DNA of 48,212 nucleotides, taken from NCBI GenBank assembly GCA_035555315.1, contig DATMGU010000031.1:1-48212 (forward strand). The letters run 5' to 3'. Every line of letters begins with the position of its first letter. The stretch's first letter is position 1. Both the position numbers and the translations under genes were made by a program. Origin of the DNA: DATMGU01 sp035555315 (GTDB lineage: Bacteria > Pseudomonadota > Alphaproteobacteria > ATCC43930 > CGMCC-115725). Of this stretch, positions 32,192 to 41,104 are shown in pieces. The notes beneath the pieces were generated by a model. That model worked only from the letters and a program-made list of their open reading frames with translations. It searched no databases and was not told the origin of the DNA.

Positions 32192-33224
32192 GGGTGGAAC
32201 CCGATGGACCCGTCGCGGGCGCAGCCGCTGGCTTGATCCGGCCGTCGATCCGGAACAAGCCGGTCAGCCCCTCCGGCTTCAGGGTCGCGACCGCCATGAT
32301 CAGCACGCCATAAAGGATGAGATCGGTACCGCTGCCGCTACCGCCGATATAGCTGCGCGTGACTTCGGTCAGCGGGATCAGCACCGCCGCCCCGACCGCC
32401 GGCCCCCAGAGCGTGCCGATGCCGCCCAGCACCGCCGGCAGGCAGATCAGGATCGACAGCTGCGCGTTCATCATGCTGTCCGGATCGATATAGGCGACGA
32501 ATTGGGCATAGAAGCTGCCGCCGATGCCGGTGAAGAACGCGCTGGCCGCGGCCGCCACCATCTTCGAGCGGAACAGCCGAACGCCGAGGCTTTGGGCCGC
32601 GATCGGATTGTCCTTCACCGCGCGCCAATAGAAGCCCCATTTGGAGTTCTCGATCCAGTAGCTCGCCAACCACAGCACCGCCGCCAAGCCGAGAAAGGCG
32701 TAGTAGTACGGCAGCTTGGCAGTGCGGAATTGGAAGCTGACCCAGCTTTCGCCCCTGAACGGCACGTTGATCCCGAGCGCGCCGCCGACCCAGTCCCAAT
32801 TCAGGAACAGCAGATAGACAATCTCGGCGATCACGATCGTTGCGATTGCGTAATAATGTCCGCTGAGCCGGAAACAAGGCCAACTGACGACTAGCGCGAT
32901 AAGGGCGGCGACGAAGCCAGCGGCGACCATGCCGAGCATCGGTGGGACGCCGAACTTGGTGAACAGCAAGGTCGAGACATAGGCGCCGATGCCGAAATAC
33001 AGCGCGTGGCCGAGCGAGATCTGGCCGCAATAGCCGCCCAGGATGTTCCAGGCCTGGCTGAGCGCCGTGTACATCAGCGTCAGGATCAGGATGTTCCGGA
33101 CATAGACATCGCCGATGCCGAGCGGCAGCACCAGCAGAATGGCCAACACGACGAGGCCGCTCAGCGCCTGCCGCCGCCGGCGCCGCTCCCCCAGATCAAG
33201 CCCGGCGGGTAAGCTCGCGGGCAT
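32181..33224 (-). CDS. livM: Branched-chain-type ABC transporter permease LivM (cluster 2)
   Basis: This permease of ~347 aa has an Arg-rich cytoplasmic start (ERRRRRQALSG) and about ten membrane segments. LivM blocks are NILGGYCGQISLGHALYFGI (GYxGQxSLGHA motif), the cytoplasmic loop AVKDNPIAAQSLGVRLFRSK, and GGIGTLWGPAVGAAVLIPL. Two starts are possible. ATG at 33224 is one base after the livH stop. TTG at 33239 is preceded by GAGGG and overlaps livH by 14 bp. I list the ATG. It forms the channel with LivH. Confidence 0.9.
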   Translation of the reverse strand: MPASLPAGLDLGERRRRRQALSGLVVLAILLVLPLGIGDVYVRNILILTLMYTALSQAWNILGGYCGQISLGHALYFGIGAYVSTLLFTKFGVPPMLGMVAAGFVAALIALVVSWPCFRLSGHYYAIATIVIAEIVYLLFLNWDWVGGALGINVPFRGESWVSFQFRTAKLPYYYAFLGLAAVLWLASYWIENSKWGFYWRAVKDNPIAAQSLGVRLFRSKMVAAAASAFFTGIGGSFYAQFVAYIDPDSMMNAQLSILICLPAVLGGIGTLWGPAVGAAVLIPLTEVTRSYIGGSGSGTDLILYGVLIMAVATLKPEGLTGLFRIDGRIKPAAAPATGPSGSTHAA

Positions 33225-33225
33225 G

Positions 33226-34104
33226 CTAAAGGTTGCCAAACAACCCTCGCGGACGCACGAATAGCACCAGCAGATAGAGCCCGAACACGCCGACCTGTTT
33301 CAGCGAGGGCGGGATCAGCAGAGTCGTCAGCGCCTCGACCAGCCCGATCGCCAGGCCGGCGACCAGCGCGCCCGGCAGGCTGCCGAAGCCACCCAGCGCC
33401 ACCACCACATAGGCGATGAGCGCGAAGGTCACGCCGACACCGGGCGAGATGTAATAGAACGTCGACAGCATGACACCAGCGACGCCGACGGTGGCCGCGC
33501 CGATGCCCCAGCCCATCGCAAAGATGAAATGCCGGTCGACGCCGATCAGGGCGACCGCCTCGCTATCCTCCCGCGTCGCTTCCAGCGCCCGGCCGAAATG
33601 CGTCTTGGTGGTTAACAGCCAAAGGCCGATGAACGCCACGACGCAGACCAGCGATGCCGCGAGCTGCGGCAGGGGCATGAAAACGCCCAACACGCTGACC
33701 GTCTTGTCCGACAGCATGGTGCCGCGCAGCGATTTGAAGTCCGGCGAGAACACGAACTGGGCGATACCGCGCAGGAAGATGCCGAGCCCGAAGGTGGCGA
33801 AGATCTGCACCATCCCGGAATTGACCTTGACGCTGAGCGCCCGGACGATCAGCACCCGGTAGACCACCACGCCGATGGCGAAGAGGAACACCGCGACCAT
33901 CGGCAGCAGGAACAACGGATCGATGCTGAGCGTGATGTACAGCACGAAAGTGGCGTACATCGCGGTCATCAGGAACTCGCCATGGGCGAAGTTCACCACA
34001 TCCATCAAGCCGAAAATCAGGCTGAGTCCGGCCGCGATCAGCGCGTAGATCATGCCGGTCAGCAAGCCGCTGACGACGACCTGGGCCAGGGTTTCGGCGG
34101 TCAT
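33226..34104 (-). CDS. livH: Branched-chain-type ABC transporter permease LivH (cluster 2)
   Basis: This is a 292-aa LivH permease: IYALIAAGLSLIFGLMDVVN and the following FAHGEFLM near the N-terminus. The cytoplasmic EAA-like segment is ATREDSEAVALIGVDRHFIF. Later segments are GGFGSLPGALVAGLAIGLVE and the ending LFVRPRGLFGNL. It has about eight hydrophobic helices. It starts 31 bp after the binding-protein stop, with no strong stem-loop between, unlike cluster 1. Confidence 0.92.
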   Translation of the reverse strand: MTAETLAQVVVSGLLTGMIYALIAAGLSLIFGLMDVVNFAHGEFLMTAMYATFVLYITLSIDPLFLLPMVAVFLFAIGVVVYRVLIVRALSVKVNSGMVQIFATFGLGIFLRGIAQFVFSPDFKSLRGTMLSDKTVSVLGVFMPLPQLAASLVCVVAFIGLWLLTTKTHFGRALEATREDSEAVALIGVDRHFIFAMGWGIGAATVGVAGVMLSTFYYISPGVGVTFALIAYVVVALGGFGSLPGALVAGLAIGLVEALTTLLIPPSLKQVGVFGLYLLVLFVRPRGLFGNL

Positions 34105-34135
34105 CGCCGGCTACCCGCCTTTGCGGTGTCGGCCA

Positions 34136-35419
34136 CTACTGGCCGACCGACCAGATCGGCGGCTGGGTCGCGAGATCGAACGGCCAGATCGTGTGCCAGC
34201 CACCGCCGACATATTGCAGCAGCACCGGCGTCGCATCCAGGTTCTGACCGGTTTCGTCGAACTTGATGCGCTTCCACGGCATAATCGTCATCTCGCCGGG
34301 GATGTCGGTTGCGACCAGCGCCTCCCGGACCTTTTCGAGATCCGCCGAGCCGGCCCGATCGATCGCGTCGCCGACCACCAGCAGTGCCATGAATTCGCGC
34401 GCCGTGTTGTCGTTCATGTCCTTACCGGCCTTCTTGCGGAACAGCTCGTTGACCGGCTTGATCGCCGGGCGGTGCGGGGCGAGATCGGCCGAGAAGCTGC
34501 CACGGCTGATAATGCCTTCGGCGGCGGGCCCGACGGCATCGAAGAAGGCCTGCTCCTGAAACCCGGCGGCCTGGGCCACGATCGCCTTGGGCTTGTAGCC
34601 GAGATCGGCCATGGTCTTGACCAGGAGGATCGCGTCGCTGGTGTAGGAGGACGGCATCAGCACGGCGCCGTCGGCGGCCTTCAGCTGCTGCACCTCGCTG
34701 GTCAGCGACGGGCTGTTGGCGCGGTACTTCACATCCGCCACGACCTTGATGCCGGCCGCATCGGCGGTCTTGTGCTGGGCGTTGCCGCTGTCCGTCCCGA
34801 ACAGCGTGTCCTCATGCACCAAAGACACCGACGGCACGGGTTTGCCGGTCTTGCCCTGCATGTCCTTGAAGAACTGGAACATGGCGATGGTGAACATCTC
34901 GTCATGCGCCGAGGGCCGGAAAAACCATTTCAACCCGTTCCGATTGAGACTGGGTGAGGAATTGTCCGCAGCGATGTAGGGCACGCCATAGCGGTCGGCG
35001 ACCTGGCTGATGGTCGCCGCGACGGAGCTTTGGTAGGAACCGATCAGCGCCGTCACCTTCTCCTGTGTGATCAGCCGTTCGGCCTCCGCACGGCCCTTTT
35101 GCGGATCGCTCTGATGATCGGCGAAGACGAGGCGGATCTTGGCACCGCCCAGATGCGGCAAGCCGCCGCCCTTGCCCAGCGGCACGGGGAGGTCGTAGCT
35201 GCCATTGATCACCTCGGCGGCAGTCTCCAGCGCCATCTTGGCGTCGAGCCCGACCTGCGCGCCCGGTCCGGTCAGCGGATAGACGGCGCCGATCACGATC
35301 TCAGTCGGCGCCGCGTGCGCCACCCGGCCGTCGATCCCAAACGACACGACCCCAAACCAAACGGCCAATGCCAATACGACACCGACGGCCCCCGCCCTCG
35401 CCTTACCCCAACGTGCCAT
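34136..35419 (-). CDS. Periplasmic substrate-binding protein of the Liv/HAAT family (cluster 2)
   Basis: This encodes a 427-aa secreted receptor. Its signal peptide covers about 1-37 (basic MARWGKARAG, hydrophobic VVLALAVWFGVVSFGI, cleavage near AHAA-PTE). The mature start IVIGAVYPLTGPGAQVGLD marks the type-1 periplasmic-binding fold; ALIGSYQSSVAATISQVADR and FGTDSGNAQ are further family blocks. It is the first gene of the long minus-strand run, and the ATG at 35419 is chosen because longer frames lack a signal peptide. By position it should deliver the substrate of the HyuAB enzyme. The 289-bp region to msrP is divergent and must hold both promoters, but I see no convincing hexamer pair there. 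Confidence 0.9.
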   Translation of the reverse strand: MARWGKARAGAVGVVLALAVWFGVVSFGIDGRVAHAAPTEIVIGAVYPLTGPGAQVGLDAKMALETAAEVINGSYDLPVPLGKGGGLPHLGGAKIRLVFADHQSDPQKGRAEAERLITQEKVTALIGSYQSSVAATISQVADRYGVPYIAADNSSPSLNRNGLKWFFRPSAHDEMFTIAMFQFFKDMQGKTGKPVPSVSLVHEDTLFGTDSGNAQHKTADAAGIKVVADVKYRANSPSLTSEVQQLKAADGAVLMPSSYTSDAILLVKTMADLGYKPKAIVAQAAGFQEQAFFDAVGPAAEGIISRGSFSADLAPHRPAIKPVNELFRKKAGKDMNDNTAREFMALLVVGDAIDRAGSADLEKVREALVATDIPGEMTIMPWKRIKFDETGQNLDATPVLLQYVGGGWHTIWPFDLATQPPIWSVGQ

Positions 35420-35708
35420 CTTTATTTTTTCCCCTAGCGCCCACGCCACGATATCGACTGAGCCGCCACATTGCCACGGGTCAAACCCCCGCCCTGATGC
35501 AGCCTCAATCTGCCAGAACCGTGCCACCGGCCCTGGATGCCGGCCTTATCAGCATTCCGACGCGCCGCGAACGATCCAGTTTCGGTCCACCTCACGCCAA
35601 TGTTATCAGTACAGCAACCTCCGGCGCCTTATATGCGTAGCTTGAACGAGGGAAGCCAAACCGGTTTTCCCCCGATACCAAGATCATTCGCCTCACAGGA
35701 CACGCGTC

Positions 35709-36665
35709 ATGCTGATCGCCAAGCCCACCGACATAAAGCCGTCCGAGATCACATCGCGCTCGGCTTATCTCAATCGCCGGCGCTTTCTCTCGACCGCGAT
35801 CGGTGCCGGCGCGATCGGCGCCGGCGCGCTGGGTGCCGGCCTCGCCACGCTGTCGGGCGAATCGGCCATGGCCGCCCCCCTGAACTTCACCAAGACCCCG
35901 CCGCTGCAGAGCGATGCGCTGACGCCGCTGAAGGACGTCACCACCTACAACAATTATTACGAGTTCGGCACGGACAAATCCGATCCGGCGGAGAATGCCG
36001 GCACGCTGAAACCCAAGCCCTGGACGGTCAAGGTCGATGGCGAGGTCGGCAAGCCGGCCGACTACGCGCTGGAGGACTTCCTGAAGCCCTATGCGCTGGA
36101 GGAGCGAGTCTACCGCCATCGCTGCGTCGAGGGCTGGTCGATGGTGATCCCCTGGGTAGGCTTCCCCCTGGCGAGCTTGATCAACCAAGTCGAGCCCACG
36201 TCCAAGGCCAAGTTCATCGAGTTCACGACCTTGGCCGACAAGGTGCAAATGCCCGGTCTGCGCCTGCCCTATCTGGACTGGCCCTATCGCGAAGGCCTGC
36301 GGCTGGACGAGGCGATGAACCCGCTCGCCATCCTCGCGGTCGGCCTGTATGGCGAGGACCTACCGAACCAGAACGGCGCGCCGCTGCGCCTCGTCGTGCC
36401 GTGGAAATACGGCTTCAAGGGTGCCAAATCGATCGTCCGCATCCGCTTTACCGAGACCCAGCCGCAGACCGCCTGGAACGTCGCCAACGCGCATGAATAC
36501 GGCTTCTATTCCAACGTCAATCCGGAGGTCGACCATCCGCGCTGGAGCCAGTCACGGGAACGGCGGATCGGCGAATTCTCGCGCCGCCCGACGCTGATGT
36601 TCAACGGCTATGGCGATCAGGTGGCCAGCCTCTATACCGGCATGGACCTGCGGAAGAACTACTAG
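35709..36665 (+). CDS. msrP: Protein-methionine-sulfoxide reductase, molybdopterin catalytic subunit MsrP (YedY)
   Basis: This is a 318-aa periplasmic molybdoenzyme. A Tat signal (NRRRFLS at 22-28, then a Gly/Ala-rich hydrophobic stretch) ends near AMAAPLNF. The Moco-binding Cys lies in YRHRCVEGWSMVIPW (about 134-148), the YedY signature. PLRLVVPWKYGFKGAKSIVR and WNVANAHEYGFYSNVNP are conserved C-terminal blocks. It reduces methionine sulfoxide in periplasmic proteins using electrons from MsrQ, encoded 14 bp downstream. AGGA lies 9 bases before the ATG. The length is normal. Confidence 0.95.
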   Translation: MLIAKPTDIKPSEITSRSAYLNRRRFLSTAIGAGAIGAGALGAGLATLSGESAMAAPLNFTKTPPLQSDALTPLKDVTTYNNYYEFGTDKSDPAENAGTLKPKPWTVKVDGEVGKPADYALEDFLKPYALEERVYRHRCVEGWSMVIPWVGFPLASLINQVEPTSKAKFIEFTTLADKVQMPGLRLPYLDWPYREGLRLDEAMNPLAILAVGLYGEDLPNQNGAPLRLVVPWKYGFKGAKSIVRIRFTETQPQTAWNVANAHEYGFYSNVNPEVDHPRWSQSRERRIGEFSRRPTLMFNGYGDQVASLYTGMDLRKNY

Positions 36666-36679
36666 ATCGATCAGCCGTC

Positions 36680-37363
36680 ATGTCCAGCGAAATGGCACCC
36701 GTCCAACAGACCGGATCACTCCGCCAGTGGCTCCAATCCGCCCGCCCCCGGCTGATCTGGCTTGCCGTCTTTCTGATCTGCCTGGGGCCGCTCGCCAGCC
36801 TGATCTGGCGCTTCGAGACGGATCAGCTCGCCGCCGACCCGGTCGAGGACATCATCCGCACGACCGGCGATTGGGCAATCCGCTTCCTGGTCGCCGGCCT
36901 GTTAATCACGCCGCTGCGGCGCCTGTTCGGCTGGCACGGCCTTGCCCGGTTCCGCCGGATGATCGGGCTCTACGCGTTTTTCTACGTCGCCCTCCACCTG
37001 ACGACCTATCTGGTGGTCGATCAGGGGCTGGATGGTCAGGCGATCCTGCACGACATCCTGAAGCGGCCTTACATCACCGTCGGCATGGCGACGGTGACCC
37101 TGTTGATCCCGCTCGCCGCCACATCGACCGATGCGATGACCCGCTGGCTGGGCGGGCAGCGCTGGCGGGCGCTGCATCGCCTGGTCTATCTCGCCGCCCT
37201 GCTGGGCGTCGTGCACTACTACCTGCTGGTGAAACTCAACATCACCTGGCCGGTGATCTACGGCGCGATCCTGCTCGCCGGTCTCGCCTGGCGCGTGAGG
37301 GAAGCCGCCACAAAGCCCAAACCCAAACGGCGCCCCGTCCGGCCGACGGCACCGGCGGGATAG
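36680..37363 (+). CDS. msrQ: Haem-binding membrane subunit MsrQ (YedZ)
   Basis: This is a 227-aa integral membrane cytochrome b of the ferric-reductase-like domain family. It has about six helices, with haem-ligand His residues in ALHLTTYLVV, WRALHRLVYLAALLG and VVHYYLLVK. The motif LLITPLRRLFGWHGLARFRR is diagnostic of YedZ. It passes electrons from the quinone pool or a flavin reductase to MsrP. The C-terminus is Lys/Arg/Pro-rich and cytoplasmic. Its stop is one base from the convergent stop of the ATP-grasp gene, with no room for a terminator between them. Confidence 0.94.
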   Translation: MSSEMAPVQQTGSLRQWLQSARPRLIWLAVFLICLGPLASLIWRFETDQLAADPVEDIIRTTGDWAIRFLVAGLLITPLRRLFGWHGLARFRRMIGLYAFFYVALHLTTYLVVDQGLDGQAILHDILKRPYITVGMATVTLLIPLAATSTDAMTRWLGGQRWRALHRLVYLAALLGVVHYYLLVKLNITWPVIYGAILLAGLAWRVREAATKPKPKRRPVRPTAPAG

Positions 37364-37364
37364 A

Positions 37365-38492
37365 TCACTCGCCCAGGGGATAGCGGCTCATCAGGTCTTG
37401 CTGACGGCGGAACAACCGCAACAAAGCGCACGGGCCGGTCGGCCGGAAGCCGCGCGCGCGATTCATCCGGCCGATCTCGAAGGCGAGGTCGAATTGCTCG
37501 AACAACGTCCGATACGCATCGAACAGTCGGGTGTTCTTGTCCCAGATATGCGTCGCCTCGCTGCCGGCGCCATTGACCTCGATGATCTTGAACCCCTCAC
37601 CGCGCTTCAGCCCTGCCAGGGAGGAAAAGCGCACATCGAAGCGGCCGAAATAGAATTCCGGCAGCGCCCGCGCGATCCGGTCGAAGCAGGCGACCATCGC
37701 CGGCGTCACCTGCGCCGAGCCGTCGCGGAACACCGCCCCCTTGCAGTGGTTGCCGACGAACACCAGACGCACCGGCTGCCCAGCCGGCGGCACCTCGCCC
37801 AGTCGAGCGGCCAAGCGCGGCAGGTAGATCCGCAGCAGCAGCTTGGCGCGCCGGTCATTGGCGATCAATTGCCGCAGCGTCGAGCGGCCATCGCCAATCA
37901 CCTCCGGAAAGTATTTCAGGGTCATCGAGATGATACGGCCGGTCGCCTCATCCGGACGGCGCGCATAGAAGATGCCCGCCTCGCCGTCGACATCGACCAA
38001 TTCCTGCAGGACGACGCGCTCGCCCGCCGGAAACTCCCCTAGATAGGCCGCGAGAGCGGTGGCATCGCGCACCACGCGCACGCCGGTGCCCTTGCAGCCG
38101 ATATCCGGCTTCGCCACGACCGGCAGCTCCAGCCCCGCTGCCCGCAAGCTGGACAGCGCTCGGGCCGTCAAGGATGTCGCCTCCCGCGCGGATGCCGTAT
38201 CGAAGACGGGCGTATCCAGGACGATCGAACGGGCCACGTGGTCGGGAGCAGCCTTGTCCAGGACGGCCAGAATGGCGCTCTTCGACTCGCCGCAGAGCCC
38301 GCCGGCCTCGATCCCCGGATTGGCCAGCGTGGGCAGGGTGAGACCGCGATGGCGGATCGCCAGCATTACCCAACGGACGACGACCGGCAGGTAGAAAATC
38401 GATGCCGGCCAAAACTCGAACAGCGACAATTGCCGGTCCGTCAGCGGACGGCCAAGCCGCTGCGCCAAAGCTTCCGTGATGGATGCGCGCAC
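37365..38492 (-). CDS. ATP-grasp family protein
   Basis: This encodes a ~375-aa protein with an ATP-grasp fold: VVAKPDIGCKGTGVRVV (ATP-lysine and glycine-rich loop, about 134-150), VVLQELVDVDGEAGIFYARR, FYFGRFDVRFSSL and FKIIEVNGAGSEATHIWD (metal-binding E-x-N). The N-terminal ~80 residues contain a hydrophobic stretch (WPASIFYLPVVVRWVMLAIR) that might be a membrane-associated helix. ATP-grasp enzymes join a carboxylate to an amine or thiol; the substrate is unknown, and D-Ala-D-Ala ligase-type automatic names would be over-specific. The start is GTG at 38492 with GAGGTGG upstream, sharing one base with the DedA stop (TAGTG). The gene order DedA then ATP-grasp suggests a coupled pair. Confidence 0.85.
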   Translation of the reverse strand: MRASITEALAQRLGRPLTDRQLSLFEFWPASIFYLPVVVRWVMLAIRHRGLTLPTLANPGIEAGGLCGESKSAILAVLDKAAPDHVARSIVLDTPVFDTASAREATSLTARALSSLRAAGLELPVVAKPDIGCKGTGVRVVRDATALAAYLGEFPAGERVVLQELVDVDGEAGIFYARRPDEATGRIISMTLKYFPEVIGDGRSTLRQLIANDRRAKLLLRIYLPRLAARLGEVPPAGQPVRLVFVGNHCKGAVFRDGSAQVTPAMVACFDRIARALPEFYFGRFDVRFSSLAGLKRGEGFKIIEVNGAGSEATHIWDKNTRLFDAYRTLFEQFDLAFEIGRMNRARGFRPTGPCALLRLFRRQQDLMSRYPLGE

Positions 38493-39067
38493 TACGCCAC
38501 CTCGGGCCGGAGCCGCGCGATAGCGCGGCCGATCAGGATGACGGCCAGTACCAGGCCGATCGCACTCGCCCAGCGCCACTCGCCGAGGTAGCGCAGCATC
38601 AGGTCGCCGAGCACCATCGAAACGGTGAACAGCAGCGACGTCCAAACCAGCGTGCCGATCACGACCAGACCGGCGAAGCGCCAGAACGGTACACCCAGAT
38701 AGCCGCATGCCGTATAAGTGGGCAGGCGGAAACCCGGAAGGAAGCGGCTCGACAGCACCGCCACCCCCAATCGGCGCTGCAACCATTCCTTGGCCGGCAG
38801 CGTCTTGCGCCGGGGCATGAGCCGCCGGACCCAGCCGATGCGCGTCGATAATCGCCCAAGCCCGTAGAGACCAAAATCTCCCAGCGCGATGCCGGCATAG
38901 AGCGCGCCGAGGGCCAGCGCCGTCGATAGGGCACCCTCATCGACACGGAGGGCGGTCAAGACCGTCGCCGCATCTTCTAGAATGAACGTACCGATAACGA
39001 TCATGATCGATTGCAGCACGGGATGGCCCGGCGCATCGTTCAACAGCGCGGTGAGCGCGGCGCCCAT
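38492..39067 (-). CDS. DedA/VTT-domain membrane protein
   Basis: This is a 191-aa integral membrane protein of the DedA (VTT/SNARE-associated) family. The typical re-entrant motif region is FILEDAATVLTALRVDEG (the family's early E and D residues). GDFGLYGLGRLSTRIGWVRR and SSRFLPGFRLPTYTACGYLG (the F/Y-R-x-x-P-G-x-R-like block) follow. Related proteins flip polyprenyl-phosphate or phospholipids. This copy starts nearer the first motif than many homologues. Its stop codon shares a base with the start of the ATP-grasp gene, so a joint role in envelope metabolism is possible. Confidence 0.88.
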   Translation of the reverse strand: MGAALTALLNDAPGHPVLQSIMIVIGTFILEDAATVLTALRVDEGALSTALALGALYAGIALGDFGLYGLGRLSTRIGWVRRLMPRRKTLPAKEWLQRRLGVAVLSSRFLPGFRLPTYTACGYLGVPFWRFAGLVVIGTLVWTSLLFTVSMVLGDLMLRYLGEWRWASAIGLVLAVILIGRAIARLRPEVA

Positions 39068-39176
39068 GCCTAGTGTCCTCTATCACCCGACCCGCGGCAG
39101 ATCGGGTTTACCCCCATGCCACTTGAACGAGGAACACCAGGCGGCCGGAGATTGTTCCGGACGGGTTTGTGTCTAC

Positions 39177-40934
39177 TCAGTCACCAGCGGCGGTGCCGTC
39201 ACGGCGGGGATCGGCGGCGCCGATCCAGCCCGTTTTGCTCCGTTTCAGGAACGCCGTGCCGCTGTGGAGCAGGGTGACTTCGGCGGTGTGGCCGAGGGCC
39301 TGCAGCGGTTGAGCCAAGGACTGCATCGAGGTGCCCTGTTCCAACTCGACGACCTGCGGCTTCGCCGTCGACAGGTGGCCGGCCGCCGCCGCTTCGGCCG
39401 GGCTACGATCGCGGGCCAACAGGTCCACCAGGTTCTGCGCCACATAATCGACAATCTCGCCGCCGCCCGCCGACCCACCGACCAAGATCGGATCGCCGGC
39501 CGCGTCGAAGGCGATGGTCGGCGTCATCGAGGTGGCCGGCCGTTTGTCCGGGGCGAGCCCATTGGCCGATTTACCGCTCGGGGGCGTCGGCGCGAAATTG
39601 ATCATGGCATCGTTCAGGATGAAGCCGTCGACCACGATATGCGACCCGAAATTCAGGTTGACCGTCGTGGTCATCGACAGCGTGTTGCCGAACCGGTCGA
39701 CGACGGCGATCTGGCTGGTGGACGGCAGGAATTCGTGGGTATCGGGCACCAGCGACGCGGTAGCAGGACCACCCAGCGCGCCGGCTTCGACCACCGTCAG
39801 CGCCGCGTTCGGCTTCACCAGCGCCGCGCGCCGATCGAGATAGGCGGGATCGAGCAGCCCGCCGATAGGCACCTGCACCTGATCCGGATCGCCGACATAT
39901 TTCTGCCGGTCCGCCTCGGCGAGCCGCCCGGCCTCGACATAGAGATGCGCCACCGAGGCCCTGTCGAGGGCGTATTCCTTGTTGGCGGTGCGCTCGAAAG
40001 TGCCGAGCAGCTCCAGCATGGCGACGCCGCCGAAGGATGGCGGGCCCATCGTGCAGACCTTGTAGGTGACGAAGCCGCCGCAGAGCGGCGGGCGCTCGAC
40101 GCTGCGATAGCTTGCGAGATCGGCCGTGGTCATCAGACCCGGCCGCGCCGAGCCCTCGACGGCGGTCACGATATCGCTGGCGATCTTGCCCTTGTAGAAC
40201 GCATCCGGACCTTCGCTGGCGATCCGCCGGAGAACCCGGCCGAGCTCCGGGTTGCGGACGATCGTGCCCTCCGGCACCACTTTGCCGTTCGGTGCGAAAT
40301 AGAGCGGCACCAGGGCGGGATAATCGCGATAGGCCGTGTCCGACGCCAACAGCGTGTGCAGGTAACGCGGCATCTGGAAGCCCTGTTCGGCGGCGACGAT
40401 CGCCGGGTCGAACAACTTGGCCCAGGCGAGCTTGCCGCGCTTTTCATGCAGGTCCCAGAGCACCCGGAGCGTGCCGGGCACGCCGACCGAAAGCCCGCCA
40501 TGCCGGCGTGCCGCCTCCGGCAGTTCGCGACCGTCGATATCCCGCTCGATCGACGCCGGCACGCCGTGAGAGGCCCGCGCGAGACCGTCATAGGTCGCGA
40601 GCTTCTTGCCCGCCCCATCCCAATCGACCACCAGGCTGCCGCCACCCAGCCCCGAACTCTGCGGCTCGACCACGCCCAGCACCATCTGCGTCGCGATCGC
40701 CGCGTCGACCGCTGAGCCGCCTTGCTTCAGCATGTCCAACCCGGCCTGGGCGGCCAGCGGATTCGCCGCGGCGACAATCTCGGTCGACGGCCGATGGGCG
40801 ACGCCGAAACCGGCGCATCCGCCCAGCAACAGCAGACCGGCCAAGGTCGTGCCGCGGGCGAGGACCGCGGGACGGCCGGGCATGACGAATTTTCGCAGAT
40901 GGGTCACGGAAAAGAGGCCAGCGACCGGTAGCAT
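39177..40934 (-). CDS. Gamma-glutamyltransferase, lipoprotein type
   Basis: This 585-aa member of the gamma-glutamyltranspeptidase (GGT) N-terminal-nucleophile hydrolase family would cleave gamma-glutamyl compounds such as glutathione in the periplasm. Core motifs are GGSAVDAAIATQMVLGVVEP and SSGLGGGSLVV, and the autocleavage site is PSTSQIAVVDRFGN with the nucleophilic Thr. Downstream are NDAMINFAP, RPATSMTPTIAF and GGSAGGGEIVDYVAQNLVDL. The export signal ends LAGLLLLGGCAGFG, a good lipobox, so it is probably outer-membrane or membrane anchored, which is less common than soluble GGT. The start at 40934 is backed by GGAG 7 bases upstream; an ATG at 40883 would give a shorter, more typical signal peptide. 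Confidence 0.9.
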   Translation of the reverse strand: MLPVAGLFSVTHLRKFVMPGRPAVLARGTTLAGLLLLGGCAGFGVAHRPSTEIVAAANPLAAQAGLDMLKQGGSAVDAAIATQMVLGVVEPQSSGLGGGSLVVDWDGAGKKLATYDGLARASHGVPASIERDIDGRELPEAARRHGGLSVGVPGTLRVLWDLHEKRGKLAWAKLFDPAIVAAEQGFQMPRYLHTLLASDTAYRDYPALVPLYFAPNGKVVPEGTIVRNPELGRVLRRIASEGPDAFYKGKIASDIVTAVEGSARPGLMTTADLASYRSVERPPLCGGFVTYKVCTMGPPSFGGVAMLELLGTFERTANKEYALDRASVAHLYVEAGRLAEADRQKYVGDPDQVQVPIGGLLDPAYLDRRAALVKPNAALTVVEAGALGGPATASLVPDTHEFLPSTSQIAVVDRFGNTLSMTTTVNLNFGSHIVVDGFILNDAMINFAPTPPSGKSANGLAPDKRPATSMTPTIAFDAAGDPILVGGSAGGGEIVDYVAQNLVDLLARDRSPAEAAAAGHLSTAKPQVVELEQGTSMQSLAQPLQALGHTAEVTLLHSGTAFLKRSKTGWIGAADPRRDGTAAGD

Positions 40935-41104
40935 TCTGATACTCCAGGAATGATTTGCGGCGTCCGAGCTTTGCGGCTGCATGGCCGGCGCCCTCTTAGT
41001 TAACGCGATCTTGTTGAATGATTGCGGCGGTCCGGAGGCATAGCGTGTGTTGCCACAGGCATCAACGATTGGTTAGGGGAATGGTCCCGAGATGGTTAAG
41101 GCGG

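Noticed and set aside
38982..40715. 577-codon + strand open frame
   Set aside because: It is antisense to the gamma-glutamyltransferase gene and has no recognisable motif.
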